From assembly GCF_002198675.1 (NCBI RefSeq), contig NZ_MWLL01000216.1, positions 1 to 38,956 of the forward strand: DNA of 38,956 nt. Reading direction: 5' to 3'. The first letter of the stretch is position 1, and every line of letters starts with the position of its first letter. The stretch comes from Kineosporia sp. R_H_3 (GTDB taxonomy: Bacteria > Actinomycetota > Actinomycetes > Actinomycetales > Kineosporiaceae). Under the pieces are notes generated by a model. The model worked only from the letters and a program-made list of their open reading frames with translations. It was not told where the DNA came from and searched no databases. Position numbers and translations under genes: made by a program. Positions 16,229 through 23,984 of this stretch are shown here, in pieces.

Positions 16229-17040
16229 TCGTCGCTCCCGTAGCCATCGGTCCCGGTCTTGCCCAGGTACGCCTCGACGACGCGCTGGTTGTTGCGGATG
16301 TCGTCCGGCGAGCCCTCGGCGATGTTCTGACCGCGGTCGAGGACCGTGATCCGCTCGCTGACCCGCATGACGACGCTCATGTCGTGCTCGATGAGGAGCA
16401 CGGACACCTGGCGCTCGTCGCGGACGCGGTGCACGAAGTCCACGAACCGGGCCGACTCCTGCGGGTTCATGCCCGCCGTCGGCTCGTCGAGCAGGAGCAC
16501 CCGCGGCCGCAGGGCGAGCGCCCGCGCGACCTCGAGCCGGCGCTGGTCGCCGTAGGACAGGTTGCGCGCGTACTCCTCGGCGGTCTTGCCGATCCCGACG
16601 AAGTCGAGCAGCTCGCGGGCGGTGTCGCGGGCCTGTGCCTCCTCGCGCCGCTGGGCGGGGGTGCGCAGGATGGTGGAGAGGATCCCCGACTTCATGTGGG
16701 AGTGCATCGCCACCATGACGTTCTCCTCGGCCGTCATGAGGTTGAACAGCCGGATGTTCTGGAACGTCCGGGCCAGCCCCATGTGGGCGATGGTGTGCGG
16801 CGCGAGGCCGGACACCTCCGTCCCGCCGAGGTGGACCCGCCCCGAGGTCGCCTTGTAGAGGCCGGTGAGGACGTTGAAGAACGTCGTCTTCCCGGCGCCG
16901 TTCGGGCCGATGAGGCTGACGATCCCGTTCTCGGGGATGACGAACGAGACGTTGTCGACGGCGACGAGACCGCCGAACTTGATGGTGATGTTGTCGGCGC
17001 GAAGGGCCTCGCCGACCGTCGTCGCGGGCTGAGTGGTCAC
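16225..17040 (-). CDS. livG: Branched-chain amino-acid-type ABC transporter ATP-binding protein LivG
   Basis: The 271-residue ATPase has Walker A GPNGAGKTT (45-53), a Q-loop in LARTFQNIRLF, the LivG-type signature LSYGDQRRLEVARAL, Walker B VLLLDEPTAGMNP and the H-loop in LLIEHDMSVVM. It pairs with LivF on the cytoplasmic face of LivHM. GTG 17040 overlaps the livM stop as GTGA and yields the family length. A longer in-frame extension upstream overlaps livM and is not conserved-looking. The C-terminus (GTDGYGSDE) runs 4 nt into livF. Confidence 0.95.
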   Translation of the reverse strand: MTTQPATTVGEALRADNITIKFGGLVAVDNVSFVIPENGIVSLIGPNGAGKTTFFNVLTGLYKATSGRVHLGGTEVSGLAPHTIAHMGLARTFQNIRLFNLMTAEENVMVAMHSHMKSGILSTILRTPAQRREEAQARDTARELLDFVGIGKTAEEYARNLSYGDQRRLEVARALALRPRVLLLDEPTAGMNPQESARFVDFVHRVRDERQVSVLLIEHDMSVVMRVSERITVLDRGQNIAEGSPDDIRNNQRVVEAYLGKTGTDGYGSDE

Positions 17041-18317
17041 TTCGGCTCTCCTTCGAGGTCCGCACCGACGGACTCCAGCTCGCCGCGTTCGGGCTCCTGG
17101 AGGACCTGCCGGGTCCGCGTCTCGGGCAGCAGGCCCTCGCGCCGGAACAGCATCATGAGGATGAGGATCAGGCCGAAGAGCAGGAACTGGTAGGACGGGA
17201 AGTCGATGTCCGTCCCGAAGGACGAGTTGATCTGCTGCCCGACCTGCTCCAGACCGGTGGAGTTGATCCAGGCCAGTGCCAGCGCACCGACCGTGACACC
17301 CCACACGTTGCCCATGCCGCCGAGGACGACCATCGCGAGCAGCGTGATCGAGATCGCGAAGTCGAACCGGCTCGCGAAGACACCACCGACGTGCGTGGCG
17401 AACGCGACGCCGCCGAGACCGCCGGCGAAGGCACCCACGGCGTACGCCGAGAGCTTGGTCCGCATGAGCGGGACGCCCATCATGCTCGCCGCGAGCTCGT
17501 CCTCGCGGATCGCGAGCCAGGCCCGGCCGAGCCGACCCTCCCGGATCCGCAGCGAGACGAAGATCGTGAGCGCCGCGAGCAGGCAGTACACGAGGAACTT
17601 GTACGGCAGGTCGCTCGCCTTCAGGGCCAGCTCGTCCGGGACGCCCGGGATGTAGCTGATCGGCCACGTCGGGATCGGGTCGACCGGGCTGATGCCCTTG
17701 TCGCCGTTGGAGAGGTTGAAGACACCGTTGGGGCCGATGCGCTCACCGTTGCGCAGGATCTGCGGGATGATCTCGCCGAACCCGAGCGTGACGAGCGCGA
17801 GGTAGTCGCTCTTCAGCCGCAGCGTCGGGGCACCGATGATGAGGCCCCACAGGGCGCAGAACAGACCCGCGATCGGCAGCACCAGCCAGAAGTTGACGTG
17901 GATGCCGGTGTCGAGGCCCTCGATGTCCGGCGGCCGGCCGAGGATGCTCACCTTGAGCCCGCCCCAGCTGGAGTACATCGACGAGGCGAACGGCGACATG
18001 ATCCAGCCGGCGACGTAGCCGCCGATGGCCCAGAACGCGACGTACCCGAGGTCGAGCAGACCCGCGTAGCCGACGACGATGTTGAGGCCGAGGGCGAAGA
18101 CCACCCAGAGCACGGCCTCGTTCACGGCGCTGACGGACAGCCAGCGCCGGAAGAAGGTCTGCACGTCGGCGGGGGCGTTCGGCAGGATCTGGGAGTAGAG
18201 CAGGAAGATCACGACGACCGCGATGAGCAGGCCGACGGCCCACTTCCGGTTCGTCGTGTGCGCCTTCGCGGCCGCGGCCGCGGTGCCGGGGGCGGCGGTG
18301 GTCGTCGCCATCGTCAC
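17037..18317 (-). CDS. livM: Branched-chain amino-acid-type ABC transporter permease LivM
   Basis: The 426-residue permease starts with a polar Ala/Thr-rich cytoplasmic segment (about 1-25) and then has about 9-10 membrane helices. Family motifs are visible: LGLNIVVGYAGLLDLGYVAFWAIGGY, LRLKSDYLALVTLGFGEI, and the coupling-helix region RIREGRLGRAWLAIREDELAA with LMRTKLSAYAVGAFAGGLGG. The last about 50 residues are a charged cytoplasmic tail. GTG 18317 overlaps the livH stop (GTGA); ATG 18311 two codons later is the alternative. It forms the channel with LivH. Confidence 0.95.
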   Translation of the reverse strand: MTMATTTAAPGTAAAAAKAHTTNRKWAVGLLIAVVVIFLLYSQILPNAPADVQTFFRRWLSVSAVNEAVLWVVFALGLNIVVGYAGLLDLGYVAFWAIGGYVAGWIMSPFASSMYSSWGGLKVSILGRPPDIEGLDTGIHVNFWLVLPIAGLFCALWGLIIGAPTLRLKSDYLALVTLGFGEIIPQILRNGERIGPNGVFNLSNGDKGISPVDPIPTWPISYIPGVPDELALKASDLPYKFLVYCLLAALTIFVSLRIREGRLGRAWLAIREDELAASMMGVPLMRTKLSAYAVGAFAGGLGGVAFATHVGGVFASRFDFAISITLLAMVVLGGMGNVWGVTVGALALAWINSTGLEQVGQQINSSFGTDIDFPSYQFLLFGLILILMMLFRREGLLPETRTRQVLQEPERGELESVGADLEGEPK

Positions 18318-19357
18318 ACCTTCTCCGTGGTCGGCTTGCCCAGGATGCCTTCAGGCTTGAAGACCATGAGCAGGATGAGGATGGTGAACACGACGGTCTG
18401 GGAGTAGGCGACGCCGAGCCCGAACCGGTCGTTCAGGGCCTGGACGAGCCCGATGAGCACGCCGCCGAGGACGGCGCCGTTGAGGTTGCCGATACCGCCG
18501 AGGACGGCCGCGGTGAACGCGATGAGACCGAGCTGGAAGCCCGCGTCGTACCGCGTCGTGCCGAAGGTCTGCAGGTACAGCAGACCGGCCGCACCGGCCA
18601 TCGCGCCGCCGAGCGCGAACGTCAGCGAGATCGTCCGGTCGACGTCGATGCCCATGAGCCGGGCGGCGTCCTGGTCCTGCGCGGTGGCGCGCATCGCCTT
18701 GCCCTGCCGGGTCTTCTGGATGACCCAGTTGAGCCCGAGGAGGAGCGGGACGGTGACCGCCGTGACGACGATCATCGACCACGGCACCTTGACGTTGAGC
18801 ACGGTGAAACCGCTCGAGCCGAGGATCGTGTCCCAGTTCCGCTGCCCGGAGCCGTTCGACTTGATGCCGCCCCACTGGTACACGAACGACAGACCGACCG
18901 CCGTGATGAGCGGCGCGAGCTTGGGCGCGCGGCGCAGTCGCCGGTAGGCCACCCGCTCCGCCGTCGTGTTGAGCGCCGCCCCGAAGATCATCGCGAGGAC
19001 GAGCGTGGCGATGAGCGCGAGGAACGCACCCGTCGTGGCCGCCGTCGCCCCGAAGGCGCTGACCATGAGGAAGCCCGAGAGCACGCTCGCGAGCATGAAC
19101 AGGTCGCCGTGGCTGAAGTTGATCAGCTCGATGATGCCGTAGACGAGCGTGTAGCCCAGGGCGATGAGCGCGTAGAGCGCGCCCTGGTTGATCCCGACGA
19201 CCAGCGTCGTGAAGAACGCAGCGGGGGTGGCGACGAGGTGCCACACCGCGAAGGCGGCGACGGCGAGCAGGAGCAGGTAGCCGGTCCCCCGTTCGAGGAG
19301 GGCGCCTACGGCGAGGGACGGCCGGGCCTCGGCGGCCTCGATGGCGGTTTGGCTCAT
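18314..19357 (-). CDS. livH: Branched-chain amino-acid-type ABC transporter permease LivH
   Basis: The 347-residue permease has about 8 membrane helices. Typical motifs are GINQGALYALIALGYTLVYGIIELINFSHGD, ERVAYRRLRRAPKLAPLITAVGLSF, the coupling region KTRQGKAMRATAQDQDAARLMGID, and AAVLGGIGNLNGAVLGG near the end. ATG 19357 precedes a polar N-terminal stretch. The ribosome-binding site is weak (AGGG about 10 nt upstream). It is separated from livK1 by 170 nt containing a 16-bp perfect hairpin, so permease expression probably depends on read-through or a weak internal promoter. Downstream livM overlaps by 4 nt. Confidence 0.95.
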   Translation of the reverse strand: MSQTAIEAAEARPSLAVGALLERGTGYLLLLAVAAFAVWHLVATPAAFFTTLVVGINQGALYALIALGYTLVYGIIELINFSHGDLFMLASVLSGFLMVSAFGATAATTGAFLALIATLVLAMIFGAALNTTAERVAYRRLRRAPKLAPLITAVGLSFVYQWGGIKSNGSGQRNWDTILGSSGFTVLNVKVPWSMIVVTAVTVPLLLGLNWVIQKTRQGKAMRATAQDQDAARLMGIDVDRTISLTFALGGAMAGAAGLLYLQTFGTTRYDAGFQLGLIAFTAAVLGGIGNLNGAVLGGVLIGLVQALNDRFGLGVAYSQTVVFTILILLMVFKPEGILGKPTTEKV

Positions 19358-19480
19358 GGGCGAAGCCCTTCGGGTGGTCGACGGGAACAGATGATCGACA
19401 GTGGGCGCACGCTACCGGGTCGCGACGGCGCGCGTGCCGTGTTGCGCGTCCGTCATGCGTACGGACGTGATGCGGACAGT

Positions 19481-19517
19481 CCGGCGGGCCGGCCCGATGC
19501 ACGGGCCGGCCCGCCGG
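19481..19517 (-). terminator. Very stable hairpin between livK1 and livH
   Basis: The arms 19481-19496 and 19502-19517 are perfectly complementary over 16 bp, almost all G-C, with a 5-nt ATGCA loop. It begins 11 nt after the livK1 stop. No T-run follows. Its position fits partial termination or mRNA 3'-end protection that leaves more binding-protein mRNA than permease mRNA. Confidence 0.8.
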
Positions 19518-19527
19518 CAGGGGTCGT

Positions 19528-20793
19528 TCAGCTGACGGTCTGCGCCGCCACGAACGTCTCCTTGTTGTCCTTGATGACCTCGACGGAGATGTCGATCGCC
19601 GTCGTGTCGCCCGTCGCCGGGTCGATCTTGATCTCCTTGCCGATCGCCGCCTTGTCCGCCGGGATCGAGATACCGGTGCCCGAGAGCACCTGCTCGGTGA
19701 CCGACTTGCGGCTGCCGTCCGACTTCTCGATGGCCGCGAGGATGACCTGGACCGCCGCGACGCCGTAGAGGGCGTAGTTGGAGGCCGGGTCGGCGCCGTA
19801 CTTGGCCTTGTAGTCCTCGAGGAGCTTGGCGGCCGCGCCGCCACCGGCCTTGAGCTGGTCGGTGGTCAGACCCGCGAAGGTCAGGTACATGCCCTGCGCC
19901 TGCGGGAGCTTGTTGAGCTCCGGGTAGCCGGTGAAGCCGTCCGGGCCCATGAGCTTGACCGCGCCGGCGTTGTCACCGAGGACGGCGACCTTGTCCTTGA
20001 CGAGCTGGCCACCGTTGTTGTCGTAGATGCCGGCGAGGTAGACCATGTCCGGCTTCGCCGCGTTGATCTTGTTGAACAGCGCGGTGTAGTTCGCCTGCTT
20101 GGCGTCCCACGGCTCGTTGGCGATGACCTTGATGCCGAGCGCCGCCGCCTTGGTCTCGAACGACTTGCCGACACCCTGGCCGTACGTCTGGTTGTCGTTG
20201 AGGATGTAGACCGACTTGACCCCGAGCTTCTCCTGCGCGTAGATCGCGGCAGCGGCGCCCTGGTAGTCGTCCGTCGTCACGACGCGCGCGTAGTTGCGCG
20301 TACCGGACGGGTAGTACTTCTGCGGCTCGCCCGGGTCCCAGGTCTTCGTCAGGCCGGGGTTGGTGTTCGCGTGCGACACCATGAGCATCGGGCCGGTCGG
20401 GTCCTGGTTGAGGACCGGCACCTCGATCTTGGCGCAGCCGGAGTTGAACGTGCCCATGACCGCGACCTCGGCGGTGTTGGCCACGTGCTCCTGCGCGTTC
20501 TTCGCGCACGTCGCGTCGTCCCAGGCGCCCTTGGCGGCCGTCGAGTTGTCGTACGTCTTCAGCTCGACGGTGTAGTCGCCGGCCTTGTTGCCGACCTGCT
20601 CCAGGTAGAGCTTGATCGCGTTGTTCGTGGAGTCCGACGCGTCCTTCGAGGCACCCTGCAGCGGCAGGTCCGTCGAGATGACGACCTTTTTGCCACCGCC
20701 GTCGCCCGCAGCGCCGCTCGAGCCGCCACCGCAGGCCGCGAGCGCGAGGCCCGCGAGGGCCACCGCCGCAACAGCCTTGATCGGCTTCACCAT
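19528..20793 (-). CDS. livK: Branched-chain amino-acid-type ABC transporter substrate-binding lipoprotein, copy 1
   Basis: The 421-residue periplasmic-binding-protein type 1 (Peripla_BP_6) lipoprotein has a signal peptide with lipobox LALAAC (lipidated C21), followed by a Gly/Ser linker. The ligand-binding domain starts at about residue 36 (VVISTDLPLQGASKD) and shows MGTFNSGCAKIEVPVL, VSHANTNPGLTKTW, TTDDYQGAAAAIYA and NDNQTYGQGVGKSF segments shared with copies 2 and 3. ATG 20793 has a GGAGAGG site 8 nt upstream. It is nearest to livHMGF and so the likeliest main partner. A -10-like TAGTTT is at 20845-20850. The paralogues probably bind different or overlapping amino-acid ligands. Confidence 0.93.
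   Translation of the reverse strand: MVKPIKAVAAVALAGLALAACGGGSSGAAGDGGGKKVVISTDLPLQGASKDASDSTNNAIKLYLEQVGNKAGDYTVELKTYDNSTAAKGAWDDATCAKNAQEHVANTAEVAVMGTFNSGCAKIEVPVLNQDPTGPMLMVSHANTNPGLTKTWDPGEPQKYYPSGTRNYARVVTTDDYQGAAAAIYAQEKLGVKSVYILNDNQTYGQGVGKSFETKAAALGIKVIANEPWDAKQANYTALFNKINAAKPDMVYLAGIYDNNGGQLVKDKVAVLGDNAGAVKLMGPDGFTGYPELNKLPQAQGMYLTFAGLTTDQLKAGGGAAAKLLEDYKAKYGADPASNYALYGVAAVQVILAAIEKSDGSRKSVTEQVLSGTGISIPADKAAIGKEIKIDPATGDTTAIDISVEVIKDNKETFVAAQTVS
20324..20396 (-). repeat. 73-bp segment identical between livK1 and livK2
   Basis: The 73 bases here equal 21916-21988 base for base, including all third codon positions. livK3 has a few differences in the same segment (23424-23496). It covers the WDPGEPQ and VSHANTNPG coding part. 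It marks a recent duplication or gene conversion between copies. Confidence 0.85.
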
Positions 20794-20904
20794 GTCTAGA
20801 ACCTCTCCCCGGCCGGGTCGAGCGCCCGGCTCCGATGGTCGGGGAAACTACCACCGCCGAAGGCCCCTGGGAGCGGCTGGGCCGCCCCGTTCGGCGACGT
20901 CTCC

Positions 20905-20915
20905 ACAACGATTCG
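20905..20915 (-). promoter_or_regulatory. Shared 11-mer upstream of livK1 (possible operator)
   Basis: ACAACGATTCG (plus-strand spelling) starts 112 nt upstream of the livK1 start base. The same 11-mer occurs at 22500-22510, 115 nt upstream of the livK2 start base. It is followed here by AAAACG. The regulator is unknown. Confidence 0.4.
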
Positions 20916-20933
20916 AAAACGCTCTCAGGGGAA

Positions 20934-20965
20934 GGTACACAAATCGGTATACAAGCCGGTGTACA
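20934..20965. repeat. Triple 12-nt phased direct repeat upstream of livK1
   Basis: Three octamers, GGTACACA (20934-20941), GGTATACA (20946-20953) and GGTGTACA (20958-20965), are spaced exactly 12 nt start to start, with consensus GGTRYACA. They are the only AT-containing cluster in this intergenic region. They look like an array of regulator half-sites. Confidence 0.65.
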
Positions 20966-21063
20966 GATGACCGGTGGATTTCGTCCGTGTTGCGGGGGTG
21001 CGATCCGCCAGAAGCCGCCCATGGCGGACCTCACAGCGCGCGACCGGTGCCGGCGGGGACGAC

Positions 21064-21096
21064 GGAGGGGCCGGGTGCGACGCACCCGGCCCCTCC
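21064..21096 (-). terminator. Terminator-type hairpin after livK2
   Basis: A perfect 15-bp stem (21064-21078 with 21082-21096) closes a GAC loop. It ends 26 nt past the livK2 stop at 21123. There is no T-run. Confidence 0.75.
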
Positions 21097-21122
21097 CCCG
21101 CGGCGAGCCGCGGGCGGGTCGA

Positions 21123-22385
21123 TCAGCTGACGGCCTGGGCCTGGAGGAAGGTCTCCGCCCCGCCCTTCATCTGGAGGATCGAGACGTCCTTGGAGGTGAC
21201 GTCACCCGTCGCCGGGTCGATCTTGATCTCCTTGCCCGTGAGCGACTTGTCGGCCGGGATGGTGATCCCCTCACCGGTGAACACCGCGTCGTTGACCGAC
21301 TTGCGGGTGCCGTCCGACTTCTCGATGGCGGCCAGGATGACCTGGGTCGCCGCGACGCCGTAGAGGGCGAAGCTCGAGGTGAGGTCCTTGCCGTACTTGG
21401 CCTTGTAGTCGTCGAGCAGCTTCGCCGCGGCGCCGCCGCCGGCCTTGAGCTGGTCGACCGTGAGGCCGGTGAACGACAGGTACAGGCCCTCGGCCTGCGG
21501 CAGCTTCTGGAGCTCCGGGTAGCCGGTGAAGCCGTCCGGCGCCATCATCGGCAGCGTCGCGTTGTCACCGAGGACGGCGACCTTGTCCTTGACGAGCTGG
21601 CCGCCGTTGTTGTCGTAGATGCCGGCCAGGTAGATCATGTCCGGCTTCGCGGCCTTGATCTTGTTGAACAGCGCCGTGTAGCTCTGCTGCTTGGAGTCCC
21701 ACGGCTCGTTCGCGATGACCGTGAGGCCGATCGCCTTGGCCTTGTCCTCGACCGACTTCGCGACACCCTGACCGTAGGTCTGGTTGTCGTTGAGGATGTA
21801 GATCGACTTCGCGCCGAGCTTCTCGGCCGCGAACGTCGCCGCGGCCGCACCCTGGTAGTCGTCCGTCGTGATGACGCGCGCGTAGTTGCGCTGGCCCGAC
21901 GGGAAGTACTTCTGGGGCTCGCCCGGGTCCCAGGTCTTCGTCAGGCCGGGGTTGGTGTTCGCGTGCGACACCATGAGCATCGGGCCGGACGGGTCCTGGT
22001 TGAGGACCGGCGCGATGATCTTCGCGCAGCCGGAGTTGTACGTGCCCATGACCGCGACCTCGGCGGTGTTCGCGACGTGGTCCTGCGCGTTCTTCGCGCA
22101 GGTCGCGTCGTCCCACTGGCCCTTGGCGGCGGTCGAGTCGTCGTACGCCTTCAGCGTGACGCTGTACGCGCCCGCCTTGCCGCCGACCTGGTCCAGGTAG
22201 AGCTGGATCGCGTTGTTCGTCGACGACGACGCGTCGGCGGACGCACCCTGGAGGGGCAGGTCCGTCCCGATGACGAGCGCCTTGCTGTCGCCACCGGCGG
22301 AGCCGGACGAGCTGCCGCCGCCGCACGCGGCGAGCGCGACGGCACCCAGAACGACGACCGCGGCCACGCGGATGGGTTGCTTCAT
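21123..22385 (-). CDS. livK: Branched-chain amino-acid-type ABC transporter substrate-binding lipoprotein, copy 2
   Basis: The 420-residue lipoprotein is a close paralogue of copies 1 and 3. The signal peptide ends in VALAAC (C21), then a Ser/Gly linker. The binding fold begins near ALVIGTDLPLQGASAD. It shares long identical blocks with copy 1, including a 73-bp stretch identical in DNA. It differs in the C-terminal region, where it reads EGITIPADKSLTGKEI and ends GGAETFLQAQAVS, which could change ligand choice or permease contact. ATG 22385 is preceded by GAAGGGAA about 11 nt upstream. A -10-like TAGGTT lies at 22438-22443. A strong hairpin follows the gene, so it is probably also transcribed as a single-gene mRNA. 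Confidence 0.93.
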   Translation of the reverse strand: MKQPIRVAAVVVLGAVALAACGGGSSSGSAGGDSKALVIGTDLPLQGASADASSSTNNAIQLYLDQVGGKAGAYSVTLKAYDDSTAAKGQWDDATCAKNAQDHVANTAEVAVMGTYNSGCAKIIAPVLNQDPSGPMLMVSHANTNPGLTKTWDPGEPQKYFPSGQRNYARVITTDDYQGAAAATFAAEKLGAKSIYILNDNQTYGQGVAKSVEDKAKAIGLTVIANEPWDSKQQSYTALFNKIKAAKPDMIYLAGIYDNNGGQLVKDKVAVLGDNATLPMMAPDGFTGYPELQKLPQAEGLYLSFTGLTVDQLKAGGGAAAKLLDDYKAKYGKDLTSSFALYGVAATQVILAAIEKSDGTRKSVNDAVFTGEGITIPADKSLTGKEIKIDPATGDVTSKDVSILQMKGGAETFLQAQAVS

Positions 22386-22499
22386 ATCCAGTGGGTTCCC
22401 TTCGCTGCGCGGGCCTGCTGCCCGCTCACCGGGCCGGAACCTAGCACCGACCCGTGTCGCCGATCAGCATGCTGGGGGCCCCGCAACGGTCACCGGTCG

Positions 22500-22510
22500 A
22501 CAACGATTCG
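22500..22510 (-). promoter_or_regulatory. Shared 11-mer upstream of livK2 (possible operator)
   Basis: This is the second copy of ACAACGATTCG, at nearly the same distance from the livK2 start (115 nt) as in livK1 (112 nt). No copy is seen upstream of livK3. Confidence 0.4.
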
Positions 22511-22542
22511 CCGAGCGGTCGCCCATGTGAGGACAAAGCGCA

Positions 22543-22586
22543 CAGAGCGGCCGCCGAGCGGGAGGACCCGCCCGACGGCCGCTCTG
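22543..22586 (-). terminator. Terminator-type hairpin after livK3
   Basis: An 11-bp basal stem (CAGAGCGGCCG with CGGCCGCTCTG) is topped, after an internal loop, by a 5-bp GCGGG/CCCGC stem and an AGGA loop. It ends 24 nt past the livK3 stop. Confidence 0.7.
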
Positions 22587-22610
22587 CGCGACCGTTACCG
22601 GACCGTTGCG

Positions 22611-23876
22611 TCAGCTCACCGGCTGCGCCGCCACGAAGGACTCCGTGTTGTCCTTGATGACGAGGATGGAGATGTCGATCGCGGTGGTGTCGCCCGTCGC
22701 CGGGTCGATCTTGATCTCCTTGCCGATCGCGGACGTCGCCGCCGGGATCGTGATGCCGGCCCCGGTGAACACCTGGTCGGTGACCGACTTGCGGGTGCCG
22801 TCCGACTTCTCCAGGGCCGCGAGGATGACCTGGACCGCGGCGACGCCGTAGAGGGCGAAGCTCGTCGCGGGGTCGGCGCCGTACTTGGCCTTGTAGTCGT
22901 CGAGGAGCTTGGCGGCCGCACCGCCGGCGGCGCGCAGCTGCTCGTTCGACAGGCCCGCGAAGCTCAGGTACATGCCCTGGCCCTGCGGGAGCTTGTCGAG
23001 CTCCGGGTAGCCGGTGAAGCCGTCCGGCGCGATGACCTTGACGGTCTCGTTGTCACCGAGGACGGCGACCTTGTCCTTGATGAGCTGGCCACCGTTGTTG
23101 TCGTAGATCCCGCCGATGTAGATGAGGTCGGGCTTCGACGCCTTGATCTTGTTGAACAGGGCCGTGTACGTCGGCTGCTTGGCGTCCCAGGGCTCGTTGC
23201 CGGCGACCGTGATGCCGAGCTCCTTGGCCTTCGTCTCGAAGGCCTTCGCGACGCCCTGGCCGTAGGTCTGGTTGTCGTTGAGGATGTAGACGGTCTTCGT
23301 CCCGAGCTTCTCCTTGGCGTAGATCGCCGCCGCGGCGCCCTGGTAGTCGTCCGTCGTGATGACCCGGGCGTAGTTGCGCGTGCCCGTGGGGAAGTACTTC
23401 TGCGGCTCGCCCGGGTCCCAGGTCTTCGTCAGACCGGGGTTGGTGTTGGCGTGCGACACCATGAGCATCGGGCCGTTCGGGTCCTGGTTGAGCACCGGCG
23501 CGATGATCTTCGCGCAGCCCGAGTTCAGGGTGCCCATGACGGCGATCTCGTCGGCGTTCGCCACGTGGTCCTGGGCGTTCTTCGCGCAGGTGGCGTCGTC
23601 CCACTGGCCCTTCGCGGCGGTCGAGTCGTCGTAGATCTTCAGCTTGACGTTGTAGCTGCCCGCCTTGGAGCCGATCTGGTCCAGGTAGAGCTGGATGGCC
23701 TGGTTCACCGCCTTGGACGAGTCCCCGGAGGCGCCCTGGAGCGGCTGGTCGGTGGAGATGATGAAGGTCTTGCCCGCATCACCCGTGCCACCGCCGGAAG
23801 AGCCGCTGCCGCACGCGGCGAGAGCCATGGCCCCGGCCAGGGTGATCGCCCCGGCCGTCAGCAGTCGTCGTCGCAT
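22611..23876 (-). CDS. livK: Branched-chain amino-acid-type ABC transporter substrate-binding lipoprotein, copy 3
   Basis: The 421-residue lipoprotein has an Arg-rich start (MRRRLL), lipobox MALAAC (C22) and a Ser/Gly linker. The binding fold begins near FIISTDQPLQGASGD. It shares the CAKIIAPVLNQDPNGPML, TDDYQGAAAAIYAKEKLG and NDNQTYGQGVAKAF blocks with the other copies and ends SFVAAQPVS. ATG 23876 has GAGGGGA about 5 nt upstream. The -10-like TAGCCT is at 23926-23931. It is the first gene of the cluster in the direction of transcription, next to pdtaR. It lacks the 11-mer found upstream of the other two, so its control may differ. Confidence 0.93.
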   Translation of the reverse strand: MRRRLLTAGAITLAGAMALAACGSGSSGGGTGDAGKTFIISTDQPLQGASGDSSKAVNQAIQLYLDQIGSKAGSYNVKLKIYDDSTAAKGQWDDATCAKNAQDHVANADEIAVMGTLNSGCAKIIAPVLNQDPNGPMLMVSHANTNPGLTKTWDPGEPQKYFPTGTRNYARVITTDDYQGAAAAIYAKEKLGTKTVYILNDNQTYGQGVAKAFETKAKELGITVAGNEPWDAKQPTYTALFNKIKASKPDLIYIGGIYDNNGGQLIKDKVAVLGDNETVKVIAPDGFTGYPELDKLPQGQGMYLSFAGLSNEQLRAAGGAAAKLLDDYKAKYGADPATSFALYGVAAVQVILAALEKSDGTRKSVTDQVFTGAGITIPAATSAIGKEIKIDPATGDTTAIDISILVIKDNTESFVAAQPVS

Positions 23877-23925
23877 TCGCTTCCCCTCGGATCGCCCGCG
23901 GGCCCGCTGCCCGCAGAGTTGCCGC

Positions 23926-23931
23926 AGGCTA
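23926..23931 (-). promoter_or_regulatory. -10-like hexamer of livK3
   Basis: TAGCCT on the minus strand is 50 nt from ATG 23876, matching the placement of TAGTTT in livK1 and TAGGTT in livK2. The rest of the 168-nt gap to pdtaR holds the pdtaR hairpin. Confidence 0.45.
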
Positions 23932-23984
23932 CTGACGATCTTGTGTCGGCAGCGTCGCGCGCCCGCGTCGGTTGGGTAACGAAG

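Larger units (their letters stand above)
20794..21122. promoter_or_regulatory. livK2-livK1 intergenic region with livK1 promoter (329 nt)
   Basis: No gene is seen. From the livK1 side it holds: a GGAGAGG ribosome-binding site, TAGTTT (minus, 20845-20850) as -10, the 11-mer ACAACGATTCG (20905-20915) shared with the livK2 upstream region, a triple 12-nt phased repeat (20934-20965), a roughly 100-nt stretch without recognisable signals, and the livK2 terminator hairpin (21064-21096). Confidence 0.6.
22386..22610. promoter_or_regulatory. livK3-livK2 intergenic region with livK2 promoter
   Basis: It contains TAGGTT (minus, 22438-22443) 53 nt upstream of livK2, the 11-mer ACAACGATTCG (22500-22510), and the livK3 terminator hairpin (22543-22586). 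The three livK genes all have a TAGNNT hexamer 50-53 nt before the start, which supports the promoter calls. Confidence 0.55.
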
